A DNA stretch of 64,000 nucleotides from Bradyrhizobium daqingense (GTDB lineage Bacteria; Pseudomonadota; Alphaproteobacteria; Rhizobiales; Xanthobacteraceae): positions 5,008,001 through 5,072,000 of the forward strand of contig NZ_CP088014.1 of assembly GCF_021044685.1 (NCBI RefSeq), in the 5' to 3' direction. The notes below the pieces were generated by a model that did not search any database, was not told where the DNA came from, and was given only the letters and a program-made list of their open reading frames with translations. Positions 8,348 through 17,183 of this stretch are shown here, piece by piece (position 1 is the stretch's first letter; each line of letters begins with the position of its first letter). The translations under genes were made by a program, and so were the position numbers.

Positions 8348-9349
8348 ATGTCGACCCATATTGAAGTCCCCCCGCACGCCTTGCTCGAGCGCATTCTGAC
8401 GCTGGAGATCGTGCGGGTGACGGAGCGGGCGGCGGTGTCGTCGGCGCGGCTGCGCGGTCACGGCAACGAGAAGGCCGCTGACCAGGCCGCCGTGGACGCC
8501 ATGCGGCGCGAGCTCAACAAGCTGCCGATCCAGGGCACCATCGTGATCGGCGAGGGCGAGCGCGACGAAGCACCGATGCTCTATATCGGCGAGCAGGTCG
8601 GCCTCAAGGCCGGCCCCGAGGTCGACATCGCGGTCGACCCGCTCGAGGGCACCACGCTGTGCGCCAAGAACATGCCGGGCTCGATCGCCACGATGGCGAT
8701 GGCCGACGGCGGCACGCTGCTGCACGCGCCTGACGTCTACATGCAAAAGCTCGCGATCGGCCCCGGCTACGACAAGGGCGTGGTCGATCTCGATGCCTCG
8801 CCGGCCGATAATGTCCGCCGCCTCGCCAAGGCCAAGGGCGTCAAGCCGGAGGGCATCACTGTGCTGGTGCTCGACCGTCCGCGCCACGCCAGCATCATCG
8901 AGAGCGTGCGCTCGACCGGCGCCGCCGTGCGCCTGATCACCGACGGCGACGTCGCGGGCGTCATCCACTGCGCCGACCCCGACAACACCGGCGTCGACAT
9001 GTATCTCGGCACCGGCGGTGCACCCGAAGGCGTGCTCGCCGCCGTGGCGCTGCGATGCATCGGCGGCCAGATGCAGTGCCGCCTCATCCTCGATTCAGCC
9101 GAGAAGGTCGAGCGTGCCGCCAAGATGGGCGTCAACGACCCCAAGATGATCTACGGGATCGAGGACATGGCGCGCGGCGACTGCCTGTTTGCCGCTACCG
9201 GCGTCACCACCGGCTCGCTGCTGTCGGGCGTCAAGTTCCGCAAGGACGGCGTGATCGAGACCGAGACGGTCGTGATGCGTTCGGTGACCGGTACGGTGCG
9301 CTACATCAAGGCGGAGCACCGCGAGCTGGCCAAGTTCCATCTGGACTGA
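8348..9349 (+). CDS. glpX: Class II fructose-1,6-bisphosphatase
   Basis: The 333-residue enzyme removes the 1-phosphate from fructose-1,6-bisphosphate in gluconeogenesis, and some homologues also act in the Calvin cycle. The metal and substrate motifs are GTIVIGEGERDEAPMLYIGE (near residue 64) and VDIAVDPLEGTTLCA (near residue 94), the GlpX signature. GTGGAPEGVLAAVALRC (near residue 223) is the phosphate-binding loop, and the ATGVTTGSLLSGVKF block is close to the C-terminus. A ribosome binding site (AAGGAGTAAG) precedes the ATG. The gene lies 147 bp after hom, with a palindromic repeat between. In related genomes recJ is expected immediately downstream; here recJ is about 24.5 kb away. Confidence 0.96.
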   Translation: MSTHIEVPPHALLERILTLEIVRVTERAAVSSARLRGHGNEKAADQAAVDAMRRELNKLPIQGTIVIGEGERDEAPMLYIGEQVGLKAGPEVDIAVDPLEGTTLCAKNMPGSIATMAMADGGTLLHAPDVYMQKLAIGPGYDKGVVDLDASPADNVRRLAKAKGVKPEGITVLVLDRPRHASIIESVRSTGAAVRLITDGDVAGVIHCADPDNTGVDMYLGTGGAPEGVLAAVALRCIGGQMQCRLILDSAEKVERAAKMGVNDPKMIYGIEDMARGDCLFAATGVTTGSLLSGVKFRKDGVIETETVVMRSVTGTVRYIKAEHRELAKFHLD

Positions 9350-9363
9350 GGTCGTGATCATCC

Positions 9364-9392
9364 GCGCGATCGACTGCTTCGGTCGGTCGCGC
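9364..9392 (+). terminator. Hairpin downstream of glpX
   Basis: An 11-bp stem with one wobble pair, GCGCGATCGAC / GTCGGTCGCGC, closes on a 7-base loop (TGCTTCG) 15 bp after the glpX stop. No T-run follows, so it may terminate weakly or protect the 3' end. The converging gene ends at 9421. Confidence 0.5.
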
Positions 9393-9420
9393 GCCGCGGA
9401 CTTGATGCATCGTCCGTCTG

Positions 9421-10617
9421 TTATGGGCTGTGGAGCGGTGCAGGCAAGAACATGGACATGTCGCACAACGTCAGGCCGAGCCTGATGGCCAGCTGAAGCT
9501 GGCGGACTTCATCGGCCCAAGGCTGGAGAATGGCCTCCGCGGGTGGGATATCTCCATTCGTGAGTGCACGGCGCGCGTTCGTCTCGGCCTCGGCATAGTC
9601 GTCGGTTGCGATCATGCCGGACAAGGCCCGCGAGAGGCCTTTATCAAAGCTCTCGAGTCGGACCTCCGATTGATAGTGATCGGGCCTGAGCCTGATTTGG
9701 TTTTCGGCTTGGCCCGGATCGAAAAGCCCGACCTTGCTCAGCATGACCAGCAACGGATGATCCCGGGCGATGGCTACGGGAATGATTGGAAAGGTCTTGG
9801 TTCTCCCGGATCGATCATCAAGCGATGAGAACGAGATGACCGGCCCGATCTTGAAACGGGAGTTGCGGTGAAGCACCGCGACGCGGTGATCAATTTCGGA
9901 GTCGGCCTCGAACACCGCGCCGCTCTTGGGTCCGTCGTCCAGGCCGCGGGCGATAAAGTAGGATGAAAGCTGGGCAACCCGGCCGGTGGCGGTCCGTTGA
10001 TCGAGCCCATCCACTTCGAACTCGATCTCTCGCCCCGCAAACGCAGACAACCCGATCGTGAGCGCCCCTATGGTCTTGCCCGAAAGGTAGGGAACGATCT
10101 CCATCCACAAGGCGAACGGTTGATCTGGATATGAGGCGAACGCGCTGCGCGACTGATCTATCCACATCTCGGGCGAGCGGGCAACGTTTCCCTGCCAGAC
10201 CACAGCGACGACGCCGGGCATTGCCGCGACCACAGCACCCACAATGGCCGTGGCAAGTTGCGCATTCTCGACAAATCCCAGCGGCTTCCGTTCAGTTTTG
10301 CTTTCGGCAGAGCCCATCGGCGCGACGATCAGGTGCGCACGATGGCGGCCGGCGGCGCGAAACGCCTCCGGCCACAGCCAAGAGGCCCGTTCCCACAGTT
10401 GCTGATCGAAAGGTATCGGCGCCGACATCAGCAGGATCGTCATGAGCTGATCGCCTGCGTGGATGAACATCGCGCTGTCAGCGCTGTCGCTTCGCGCGAG
10501 GGTGCTGCGGCTCCAACGCAAGTCGCGATGACGAGCGCGCAATGCCCGGATCAACGCGTCTTCGTCCGGGAGGCGGGCATCCTCGAGCAAAATGTATGCG
10601 ACAGGAATGGTTGTCAT
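9421..10617 (-). CDS. DUF4261-like protein
   Basis: The 398-residue product has no signal peptide or clear membrane helix. The opening IPVAYILLEDARLPDEDALIRALRAR, the WPEAFRAAGRHRAHLIV block near residue 85 and FALWMEIVPYLSGKTIGALTIGLSAFAGREIEFE near residue 170 resemble the DUF4261 family, whose members have an unknown role and are sometimes linked to SMI1-type immunity proteins. The match rests on memory of the family pattern and is moderate. The gene stands alone, convergent with glpX and divergent from the HAD gene at 10768. It marks the left end of the accessory block between glpX and recJ. Confidence 0.6.
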   Translation of the reverse strand: MTTIPVAYILLEDARLPDEDALIRALRARHRDLRWSRSTLARSDSADSAMFIHAGDQLMTILLMSAPIPFDQQLWERASWLWPEAFRAAGRHRAHLIVAPMGSAESKTERKPLGFVENAQLATAIVGAVVAAMPGVVAVVWQGNVARSPEMWIDQSRSAFASYPDQPFALWMEIVPYLSGKTIGALTIGLSAFAGREIEFEVDGLDQRTATGRVAQLSSYFIARGLDDGPKSGAVFEADSEIDHRVAVLHRNSRFKIGPVISFSSLDDRSGRTKTFPIIPVAIARDHPLLVMLSKVGLFDPGQAENQIRLRPDHYQSEVRLESFDKGLSRALSGMIATDDYAEAETNARRALTNGDIPPAEAILQPWADEVRQLQLAIRLGLTLCDMSMFLPAPLHSP

Positions 10618-10767
10618 GGCAGATGCGTGCGCACCCTGACTGGTTGAGGCGGTGACATTGCTCGTCGCGGACGAACTAGAGATATTGTTGCATGGAAAGG
10701 ATCATGCTTTAAAGCCCTCGATCTCAACCGGAGCCAACCGGGCGCAGGAAAATCCGCGGAGCGAAAC

Positions 10768-11496
10768 ATGACACCAACATCCGATCTCTCCGCCTTGAAA
10801 GCCCTGGTTTTCGACGTGTTCGGCACGGTCGTGGACTGGCGCACGAGTCTCATCACCGACTTCATGTGGTGGAGCAAGCAGCGCGGCATCACCGCTGATT
10901 GGACCGCGCTCGTCGACGGCTGGCGCGGGATGTACATGGCCTCGATGGACGACGTGCGCGAACATCCCGAGCGCGGCTATGTCATGCTCGACGACCTGCA
11001 TCGCCGCTCGCTGGAAAAGCTGGTCGATCAATTCGCGATCAAGGGCCTCACCGAGGCCGATCTCGATTATCTCACCAAGGGCTGGCACCGCCTGCATCCC
11101 TGGCCCGACAGCGTCGCCGGCCTCACGCGGCTGAAATCGAAATTCGTGATCTCGCCGCTCTCGAACGGCAACGTCGCGCTGCTCACCAACATGGCCAAGT
11201 TCGCCGGCCTGCCGTGGGACCTGATCATGTCGGCCGAGCTGTTCGAGCACTACAAGCCCGATCCGGAGACCTATCTCGGCGCCGCGCGCCTGCTCTGCCT
11301 GAGGCCGCAAGAGGTGATGATGGTCGCGGCTCACAATGGCGATCTTGCCGCCGCGCAGAAGAACGGGCTCAAGACCGCGTTCGTGGCGCGACCGACCGAG
11401 TACGGGCCGCTTCAGAAGATCGATTTCGAAGCGACCGGCAATTGGGACATCGTCGCGAAGGATTTTGGTGGTATCGCCGACAAGCTCGGCTGCTAG
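10768..11496 (+). CDS. HAD-family haloacid dehalogenase type II
   Basis: The 242-residue HAD hydrolase has the nucleophile motif LVFDVFGTVVDWR (aspartate near residue 16), the second motif SPLSNGNVAL near residue 130, the lysine in YKPDPETYLGAARLL, and the acidic fourth motif VMMVAAHNGDLAAAQKNGL near residue 190. This set and the length match L-2-haloacid dehalogenase type II enzymes, which hydrolyse 2-haloalkanoic acids to 2-hydroxy acids. Many family members have other phosphatase substrates, so the substrate is inferred only. The stop is 26 bp before the ASCH-domain gene; the two probably share a transcript. Confidence 0.88.
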   Translation: MTPTSDLSALKALVFDVFGTVVDWRTSLITDFMWWSKQRGITADWTALVDGWRGMYMASMDDVREHPERGYVMLDDLHRRSLEKLVDQFAIKGLTEADLDYLTKGWHRLHPWPDSVAGLTRLKSKFVISPLSNGNVALLTNMAKFAGLPWDLIMSAELFEHYKPDPETYLGAARLLCLRPQEVMMVAAHNGDLAAAQKNGLKTAFVARPTEYGPLQKIDFEATGNWDIVAKDFGGIADKLGC

Positions 11497-11522
11497 GCCG
11501 CACTTCGCGAGGGATGGAAGCG

Positions 11523-11939
11523 ATGAGCAAGCCGGTGCCCGAGCGCTATCGACATCTGCGAAGCTTCGCGTTCGGCGACAGCCCTGCGCTTGCGGACGAA
11601 CTGGTTGAGCTCGTCATCAGGGGCATCAAGACCGCGACGTGCAGCACCGAAGACGAGCCGAACATCTCCACGCCCGGTGAACGCTGGGTCGTGCTCGACG
11701 GGGGGGCAGAGCCGCGCTGCGTCATCGAAACCACAGGGGTGACGTATCGGCGCTTCAATGAGGTCGACGCCGCCTTCGCGTATGACGAGGGAGAAGGCGA
11801 CCGCAGCCTGGCCCATTGGCGATGCGCCCATCAATCCTATTTCGGCAGGCTTGGGCGATATAGCGAGGACATGATGCTGATGTGCGAGCGTTTTCGCCTG
11901 ATCGAGGTTTTCAGCGATGGACCTGGTGAGGGGTCATAG
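11523..11939 (+). CDS. ASCH domain-containing protein
   Basis: The 138-residue protein is an ASCH (ASC-1 homology) domain: FAFGDSPALADELVELVIRGIKTATCSTE early, then ERWVVLDGGAEPRCVIETTGVTYRRFNEVDAAFAYDEGEGDRSLAHWRCAH, the typical sequence of the YqfB-related class. ASCH domains are proposed to bind RNA or nucleosides; some act as amidohydrolases on N4-acetylcytidine. The start at 11523 is preferred because a GAGGG ribosome binding site lies 9 bases upstream; an ATG at 11514 is also in frame. It follows the HAD gene by 26 bp and converges on the TetR gene. Confidence 0.85.
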   Translation: MSKPVPERYRHLRSFAFGDSPALADELVELVIRGIKTATCSTEDEPNISTPGERWVVLDGGAEPRCVIETTGVTYRRFNEVDAAFAYDEGEGDRSLAHWRCAHQSYFGRLGRYSEDMMLMCERFRLIEVFSDGPGEGS

Positions 11940-11946
11940 GTTCAGC

Positions 11947-12603
11947 TCAATTGTCCGGCAGGCAGAACGTCTTAATCGCAAAGTCGATCCGCCGGTCCAA
12001 TGCGCGGCGATTGAGCTTGAAGCCGGTATCGGTCAGCAGCCTGAAATGATCGTGGCCGAACACCATGCCGAACAGCATTTCGGCGACGAGGCGGAGCGGC
12101 ACGCCTTCGAAACGCGGCTCCAGGCGAACCTTCTCGAGCAAGCCGACGATATGCTCGGTGCCGCTCTCCATGATGACCTCGGCAAACATGCGCCCCAGCG
12201 CCGGCGAGGCCTGGCGTTCACCGATGATCAACCGTTGCAGCGCGATCTCACCCGGCGACAGCGCCACGTCTGCAGCCTCCCGAAGCATGTTGCGAAGCCG
12301 GGTCACCGGTGATCCGTCCGAAGGCGTGTCCGTGAACTGGTCTTTGGGCAGGCTGCCCAGCAGCATGGCACGGAACAGATCGGTCTTGCTCTCGAACAAT
12401 TTGTAGAGCGTCTTCTTCGACATGCCGGCGGCGCCGGCGATGTCGTCCATGGTCGTCGCGGCGAAGCCTTTGCTGGTGAAGGTGTCCTTCGCCGCCGCCA
12501 GCAATTGCGTCATGCGCGCGTCCGGGGCGGGAAGCTCGATGGCAGGCCTGGAGCGCTCGGAAGGCGGGGCGATGCGCCTTTGACTGCCGGATTCTTTCGC
12601 CAT
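11947..12603 (-). CDS. TetR-family repressor of the adjacent RND pump
   Basis: The 218-residue regulator has an N-terminal TetR helix-turn-helix (about residues 30-75): MTQLLAAAKDTFTSKGFAATTMDDIAGAAGMSKKTLYKLFESKTDLF. The C-terminal ligand domain resembles the AefR-like TetR_C group. It is divergent from the RND efflux genes that start at 12777, the normal arrangement for a local repressor. The spacer holds two identical-format inverted repeats (see 12681-12730), good candidate operators. The frame extends upstream to 12765, but that would cover the operators; the ATG at 12603 is preferred. The inducing ligand is unknown. Confidence 0.9.
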   Translation of the reverse strand: MAKESGSQRRIAPPSERSRPAIELPAPDARMTQLLAAAKDTFTSKGFAATTMDDIAGAAGMSKKTLYKLFESKTDLFRAMLLGSLPKDQFTDTPSDGSPVTRLRNMLREAADVALSPGEIALQRLIIGERQASPALGRMFAEVIMESGTEHIVGLLEKVRLEPRFEGVPLRLVAEMLFGMVFGHDHFRLLTDTGFKLNRRALDRRIDFAIKTFCLPDN

Positions 12604-12680
12604 GGGAACTTCCGCCTGGAGCTGCTTCACGACTGCTTGAACGCATTTTCGCCCGCAGCCTAGCACTTGACTTCGGAGAA

Positions 12681-12730
12681 GGAAACCACCAAGTTTCCGG
12701 ATGGAAACCGAAGAGTTTCCAAATGTTTCC
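12681..12730. promoter_or_regulatory. Tandem operator candidates GGAAAC-N6-GTTTCC
   Basis: Two perfect inverted repeats of the same format lie between the tetR gene and the RND operon: GGAAAC-CACCAA-GTTTCC at 12681-12698 and GGAAAC-CGAAGA-GTTTCC at 12703-12720. They repeat at 22 bp, about two helical turns, so two dimers could bind one DNA face. A further half site GTTTCC is at 12725-12730. The position is right for repression of the pump and autoregulation. Confidence 0.75.
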
Positions 12731-12776
12731 GCGCGCCCCCTTTCGAGGGCCCGCCATTCACCCATGGATCGTCATC

Positions 12777-13979
12777 ATGCGTCCTCCGTTCGCCCCGGCC
12801 GTTCCGTTGATTGCCCTGCTGCTTGCAGCTTGCGGGGACCAGAGCCAGCAGGCCGGACCGCCACAGATGGTGCCGGAGGTCGGCGTCGTGACCCTGAAGC
12901 CGCAGGAGACGAAGGTTTCGACGATCCTGCCGGGCCGGGTCGTCGCCTACCAGACCTCGGAGGTGCGGCCGCAGGTCACCGGCATCCTGCTCAAGCGCGA
13001 CTTCGTGGAAGGTGCCGAGGTCAAGGAAGGCGATCTGCTCTATGAGATCGATCCGGTGCAATACAACGCGGCGCTGGCAAGCGCAGAGGCCGCGGTGCAG
13101 CGGTCCGAGGCGACGCTGGTCAGCGTGCGCCTGAAGGCCGCGCGCAAGACCCAGCTGCTCCAGACCAACGCCGCTAGCCAGCAGGACGTCGACGATGCGG
13201 TCGCCGCCTACAAGCAGGGCGAGGCCGATTTGAAGGCGGCCCAGGCCAACCGCGACACGGCTGCGATCTCGCTGGATCGCACCAAGGTCACCGCATCGAT
13301 CTCGGGCCGGATCGGCAAGTCGACCATCACGCCCGGCGCGCTCGTCACGGCGAGCCAGGCCACCGCGATGACGACGATCCAGCAGCTCGATCCTGTTTAT
13401 GTCGATCTCGACCAGTCGACCTCCGAGATGGAGCGCCTGCGCAATCAGATCGCGAGCGGAAAGCTCAAACGCCCGGCCGAGGGCGTGCAGGTCGAACTGC
13501 TGATGGAAAGCGGCAAGGCCTACGGCCACAAGGGCAAGTACGGTTTCACCGATGCCAGCGTCAACGAGAGCACCGGCTCGGTCTCCTCGCGCGCGGTCTT
13601 CGCCAATCCCGAGCGCGCGCTGCTGCCCGGGATGTATGTGCGTGCACGCGTCGTCGCCGGCGTCGATCCCAACGCGATCCTGGTGCCGCAGCGCGCGGTC
13701 TCGCGCAATCCGCTGGGGCAGGCGGTGGCGATGTTCGTCGACAAGGACGGCAAGGCGGAGCAGCGGACGCTGGATCTGGGCGAGGACATCGACGGCAACT
13801 GGCTGGTGCGATCGGGCGCCAAGGCCGGCGATCGCCTCGTCGTCGATGGCACGCAGAAGGCGCGTCCCGGCGCGGCCGTCAAGACCGTCGAAGTCGCGGT
13901 CGATCCGGCAACCGGCCTCACGACGAACCCGACGCGTCAGGCCGATGCGCGGCCCGCGGCCGCCACCACGGAGCAGTAG
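12777..13979 (+). CDS. RND efflux periplasmic adaptor subunit (AcrA/MexA type)
   Basis: The 400-residue membrane-fusion protein starts with a lipoprotein signal: RPPFAPAVPLIALLLAACGD, lipobox LLAAC, so it should be anchored in the inner membrane by a lipid. The barrel-sandwich (lipoyl) halves are VVAYQTSEVRPQVTGILLKR..EGAEVKEGDLLYEIDP and ASISGRIGKSTITPGALV, separated by an alpha-hairpin rich in A, E, K and Q (about residues 100-165). Beta-barrel and membrane-proximal domains follow. The frame is open to 12723, but that start falls in the operators. The permease gene follows after 5 bp. No outer-membrane factor gene is adjacent, so a TolC-like channel encoded elsewhere is needed. Confidence 0.94.
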   Translation: MRPPFAPAVPLIALLLAACGDQSQQAGPPQMVPEVGVVTLKPQETKVSTILPGRVVAYQTSEVRPQVTGILLKRDFVEGAEVKEGDLLYEIDPVQYNAALASAEAAVQRSEATLVSVRLKAARKTQLLQTNAASQQDVDDAVAAYKQGEADLKAAQANRDTAAISLDRTKVTASISGRIGKSTITPGALVTASQATAMTTIQQLDPVYVDLDQSTSEMERLRNQIASGKLKRPAEGVQVELLMESGKAYGHKGKYGFTDASVNESTGSVSSRAVFANPERALLPGMYVRARVVAGVDPNAILVPQRAVSRNPLGQAVAMFVDKDGKAEQRTLDLGEDIDGNWLVRSGAKAGDRLVVDGTQKARPGAAVKTVEVAVDPATGLTTNPTRQADARPAAATTEQ

Positions 13980-13984
13980 GCGTC

Positions 13985-16900
13985 ATGTCGCATTTCTTCA
14001 TCAAGCGGCCGATCTTCGCCTGGGTCATCGCCACCCTGATCATGCTGGGCGGCGTGTTGGCGATCATGCGCCTGCCGATCGCGCAATATCCGCAGATCGC
14101 GCCGACCGTGGTCACGATCACCGCGACCTATCCCGGCGCCAACGCCGAGACCGCGGAAAACTCGGTGACCAAGGTCATCGAGCAGAACATGACCGGTCTC
14201 GACTATCTCCAGTACATGTCGTCGTCGAGCACCTCGACCGGCCAGGTGCAGATCTCGCTGACCTTCACCAACGAGGCCGATGCCGACATTGCCCAGGTGC
14301 AGGTGCAGAACAAGCTCCAGCTCGCAACCCCCTTGCTGCCGCAGGTCGTGCAGCAGCAGGGCATCAAGGTGGTGAAGTCTTCGGCGAGCTTCCTGATGGT
14401 GCTCGGCTTCGTCTCCGAGGATGGCCGGCTCGCCGCCAGCGACATCGCCGATTACGTGGCGTCCTCGATCAACGATCCCATCAGCCGCGTCGCCGGCGTC
14501 GGCCAGGTCACGTTGTTCGGCGCCGAATTCGCCATGCGCATCTGGCTCGATCCCGACAAGCTCGCCAAGTACAATCTGATGCCCGGCGACGTGATCGCGG
14601 CGGTCCAGACCCAGAACACGCAGGTCACGGCCGGTCAGCTCGGCGGTCTTGCGTCGATCCGCGGTCAGCAGCTCAATGCCACCATCACCTCCCAGAGCCG
14701 TCTCCAGACCGCCGAGCAGTTCAAGGACATCATCCTGCGCACGGCGTCGTCCGGCCAGGTGGTCCGCATCGGCGACGTCGCACGCGTCGAACTCGGCTCG
14801 AAGTCCTACGATTCGGCGGCGCGCTACAACGGCAAGCCTGCCGCCGGCATGGGCATCAGCCTCGCAACCGGCGCCAACGCGGTCGCGACCTCGGATGCGG
14901 TGAAGGCGCGCGTTGCCCAGCTCGGTGCCAGCATGCCGGAGGGGCTTCGCGTCGTCTACCCCTACGACACCACGCCCTTCGTCAAGCTATCGATCGAGAA
15001 GGTGGTGCACACGCTGTTCGAGGCGATCGTGCTCGTCTTCGTGGTGATGTTCGTGTTCCTGCAGAGCTGGCGCGCCACCATCATTCCGACCATCGCCGTG
15101 CCCGTGGTGCTGCTCGGCACGTTCGGCGTGCTCTCGCTGGCGGGCTATTCCATCAACACGCTGACGATGTTCGCGATGGTGCTGGCGATCGGCCTGTTGG
15201 TCGACGACGCCATCGTAGTGGTCGAGAACGTCGAGCGCGTGATGGCCGAGGAGAAGCTGTCCCCACGCGAGGCGACCGAGAAGTCCATGCGCGAGATCAC
15301 CGGCGCGCTGGTCGGGATCGGCGTCGTGCTCTCGGCCGTGTTCATCCCCATGGCGTTCTTCAACGGCTCGGTCGGCATCATCTACCGCCAGTTCGCCCTG
15401 ACCATCGTCACGGCGATGCTGCTGTCCGTGCTGGTGGCGCTGGTGCTGACGCCGGCGCTGTGCGTCACGATCCTGAAGCCGCCGCAACACTACGGCGCGC
15501 GGCGCGGCTTCTTCGGCCTGTTCAACCGCGGCTTCGACCGCATGGCCGATGGTTATCAGCGCACCGCCGGCGGCGCGATCAGGCGCGTCGGGGGAATGAT
15601 GATCGCCTTCGTGGCGATCGTCGCCGGCATGGTCGTCCTGTTCCAGCGGCTGCCGAGCTCGTTCCTGCCCGAGGAGGACCAGGGCACGATCATGACCCTG
15701 ATCCAGCTTCCAGTCGGCGCCACCTCGGCGCGCACGCTCGACGTCATCAAGCAGGTCGAGCATCAGTACCTGGACAACGAGAAGGACGCGGTTGAAGGCG
15801 TGTTCGCAGTCAACGGCTTCAGCTTCGCAGGGCAGGGGCAGAACGTCGGCCTCGCCTTCGTCAGCCTGAAACCGTTCGACGAGCGCAAGCATGGGGGAAC
15901 GTCCGCGCAGGCCGTGGCCGGCCGCGCCATGGGTGCGTTCACGAAGATCCGCGACGCCATGGTGTTCCCGGTGCTGCCTCCGTCGATTCCCGGATTCGGC
16001 AATGCCGGCGGCTTCGATCTTTATCTCCAGGACACCGGCGGCAACGGTCACGAGGCGCTGATCAAGGCGCGCAACCAGCTGCTCGGCCAGCTCGCAGCCG
16101 ACAGGCGCGTGGCGCAGGCGCGACCGAACGGCCAGGACGATACGCCGCAATTCAATCTCGACGTCGACCAGGCCAAGGCCACGGCGCTCGGCGTCAACCT
16201 CAGCGATCTCAACACCACGCTGTCGGCGGCCTGGGGCGGCGCCTATGTCAACGACTTCATCGACCGCGGCCGCGTCAAGCAGGTCTATGTGCAGAGCGAT
16301 GCGCCGTTCCGGATGGACACCAGCGACATCGGCCGCTGGTACGTCCGCAACACCACGGGCTCGATGGTGCCGTTCTCGGCGCTCGCCACCAATCGCTGGA
16401 GCTTCGGCTCGCCGCGTCTGGAGCGCTACAACGGCGTTGCCGCCGTCGAGCTTCAGGGCCAGGCGGCGCCGGGCATCAGCTCGGGCGTCGCCATGCAGGC
16501 GGTGGAGGAGCAGATGGCGAGGCTGCCGAAGGGTTACGGCCACGAATGGACCGGATTGTCGTTCCAGGAGCGGCTCACCGGCAGCCAGACGCTGTACCTC
16601 TATTCGATCTCGCTGCTGATCGTCTTCCTCAGCCTCGCGGCGCTCTACGAGAGCTGGTCGGTTCCGTTCGCGGTGATGCTGACGGTGCCGATCGGCGTGC
16701 TCGGTGCGCTGCTCGCTGCGACGCTGTTCGGCCAGGCCAACGACGTCTATTTCCAGGTCGGCCTGCTCACCACGATCGGCCTCTCCGCCAAGAACGCGAT
16801 CCTGATCGTCGAGTTCGCGCTGGAGCAGATCGCATCGGGCCGCAGCCTCGTCGAGGCCACGCTGCACGCGGCGCGGCAGCGCCTGCGTCCGATCCTGATG

Positions 16901-17131
16901 ACGTCGCTTGCCTTCATTCTCGGCGTGCTGCCGCTGGCGGTCGCGACCGGCGCGGGCTCTGCCAGCCAGAATGCCGTCGGCATCGGCGTTGCCGGCGGCA
17001 TGATCGCGGCGACCGTCCTCGGCGTCTTATTCGTCCCCGCGCTGTTCGTGCTGGTCCGGCGGATCTTCCCCGGCGTCCGTCCCGACGCGGCCGGCTCGAA
17101 GCCATTCGCGGTTGCGGAGCCTGCGGAATGA
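13985..17131 (+). CDS. RND multidrug efflux permease (AcrB/MexB type, HAE1 family)
   Basis: The 1048-residue inner-membrane pump has the full AcrB architecture: 12 transmembrane helices with two large periplasmic loops (about residues 30-335 and 555-870). The N-terminus MSHFFIKRPIFAWVIATLIM is the family start. The proton-relay aspartates lie in LAIGLLVDDAIVVVENVERVM (near residue 405), and GLSAKNAILIVEFALEQ lies in the second half. It exports drugs or other amphiphiles with the adaptor encoded 5 bp upstream. The third component is absent here. Control is probably by the divergent TetR protein. A strong hairpin at 17140 ends the operon. Confidence 0.96.
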   Translation: MSHFFIKRPIFAWVIATLIMLGGVLAIMRLPIAQYPQIAPTVVTITATYPGANAETAENSVTKVIEQNMTGLDYLQYMSSSSTSTGQVQISLTFTNEADADIAQVQVQNKLQLATPLLPQVVQQQGIKVVKSSASFLMVLGFVSEDGRLAASDIADYVASSINDPISRVAGVGQVTLFGAEFAMRIWLDPDKLAKYNLMPGDVIAAVQTQNTQVTAGQLGGLASIRGQQLNATITSQSRLQTAEQFKDIILRTASSGQVVRIGDVARVELGSKSYDSAARYNGKPAAGMGISLATGANAVATSDAVKARVAQLGASMPEGLRVVYPYDTTPFVKLSIEKVVHTLFEAIVLVFVVMFVFLQSWRATIIPTIAVPVVLLGTFGVLSLAGYSINTLTMFAMVLAIGLLVDDAIVVVENVERVMAEEKLSPREATEKSMREITGALVGIGVVLSAVFIPMAFFNGSVGIIYRQFALTIVTAMLLSVLVALVLTPALCVTILKPPQHYGARRGFFGLFNRGFDRMADGYQRTAGGAIRRVGGMMIAFVAIVAGMVVLFQRLPSSFLPEEDQGTIMTLIQLPVGATSARTLDVIKQVEHQYLDNEKDAVEGVFAVNGFSFAGQGQNVGLAFVSLKPFDERKHGGTSAQAVAGRAMGAFTKIRDAMVFPVLPPSIPGFGNAGGFDLYLQDTGGNGHEALIKARNQLLGQLAADRRVAQARPNGQDDTPQFNLDVDQAKATALGVNLSDLNTTLSAAWGGAYVNDFIDRGRVKQVYVQSDAPFRMDTSDIGRWYVRNTTGSMVPFSALATNRWSFGSPRLERYNGVAAVELQGQAAPGISSGVAMQAVEEQMARLPKGYGHEWTGLSFQERLTGSQTLYLYSISLLIVFLSLAALYESWSVPFAVMLTVPIGVLGALLAATLFGQANDVYFQVGLLTTIGLSAKNAILIVEFALEQIASGRSLVEATLHAARQRLRPILMTSLAFILGVLPLAVATGAGSASQNAVGIGVAGGMIAATVLGVLFVPALFVLVRRIFPGVRPDAAGSKPFAVAEPAE

Positions 17132-17139
17132 CGGCCATC

Positions 17140-17177
17140 AACCAGGTCCGGGCAGCGCGTGGCGCCCGGACCTGGTT
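17140..17177. terminator. Bidirectional terminator after the RND operon
   Basis: A perfect 14-bp stem, AACCAGGTCCGGGC / GCCCGGACCTGGTT, with a 10-base loop and a short T-run lies between the convergent RND permease (stop 17131) and MBL-fold gene (stop 17184). It can serve both strands. Confidence 0.8.
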
Positions 17178-17183
17178 TCGAAA

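Noticed and set aside
13552..15795. Long plus-strand open frame of about 747 codons overlapping the RND adaptor and permease
   Set aside because: It is rich in Arg, Ala, Pro and Ser without domain features, and lies in another frame of the clearly recognisable adaptor and permease genes; a GC-rich shadow.
14987..16867. Long minus-strand open frame of about 626 codons opposite the RND permease
   Set aside because: Antisense shadow of the permease gene with compositionally biased translation (R, A, E, H) and no ribosome binding site or domain.
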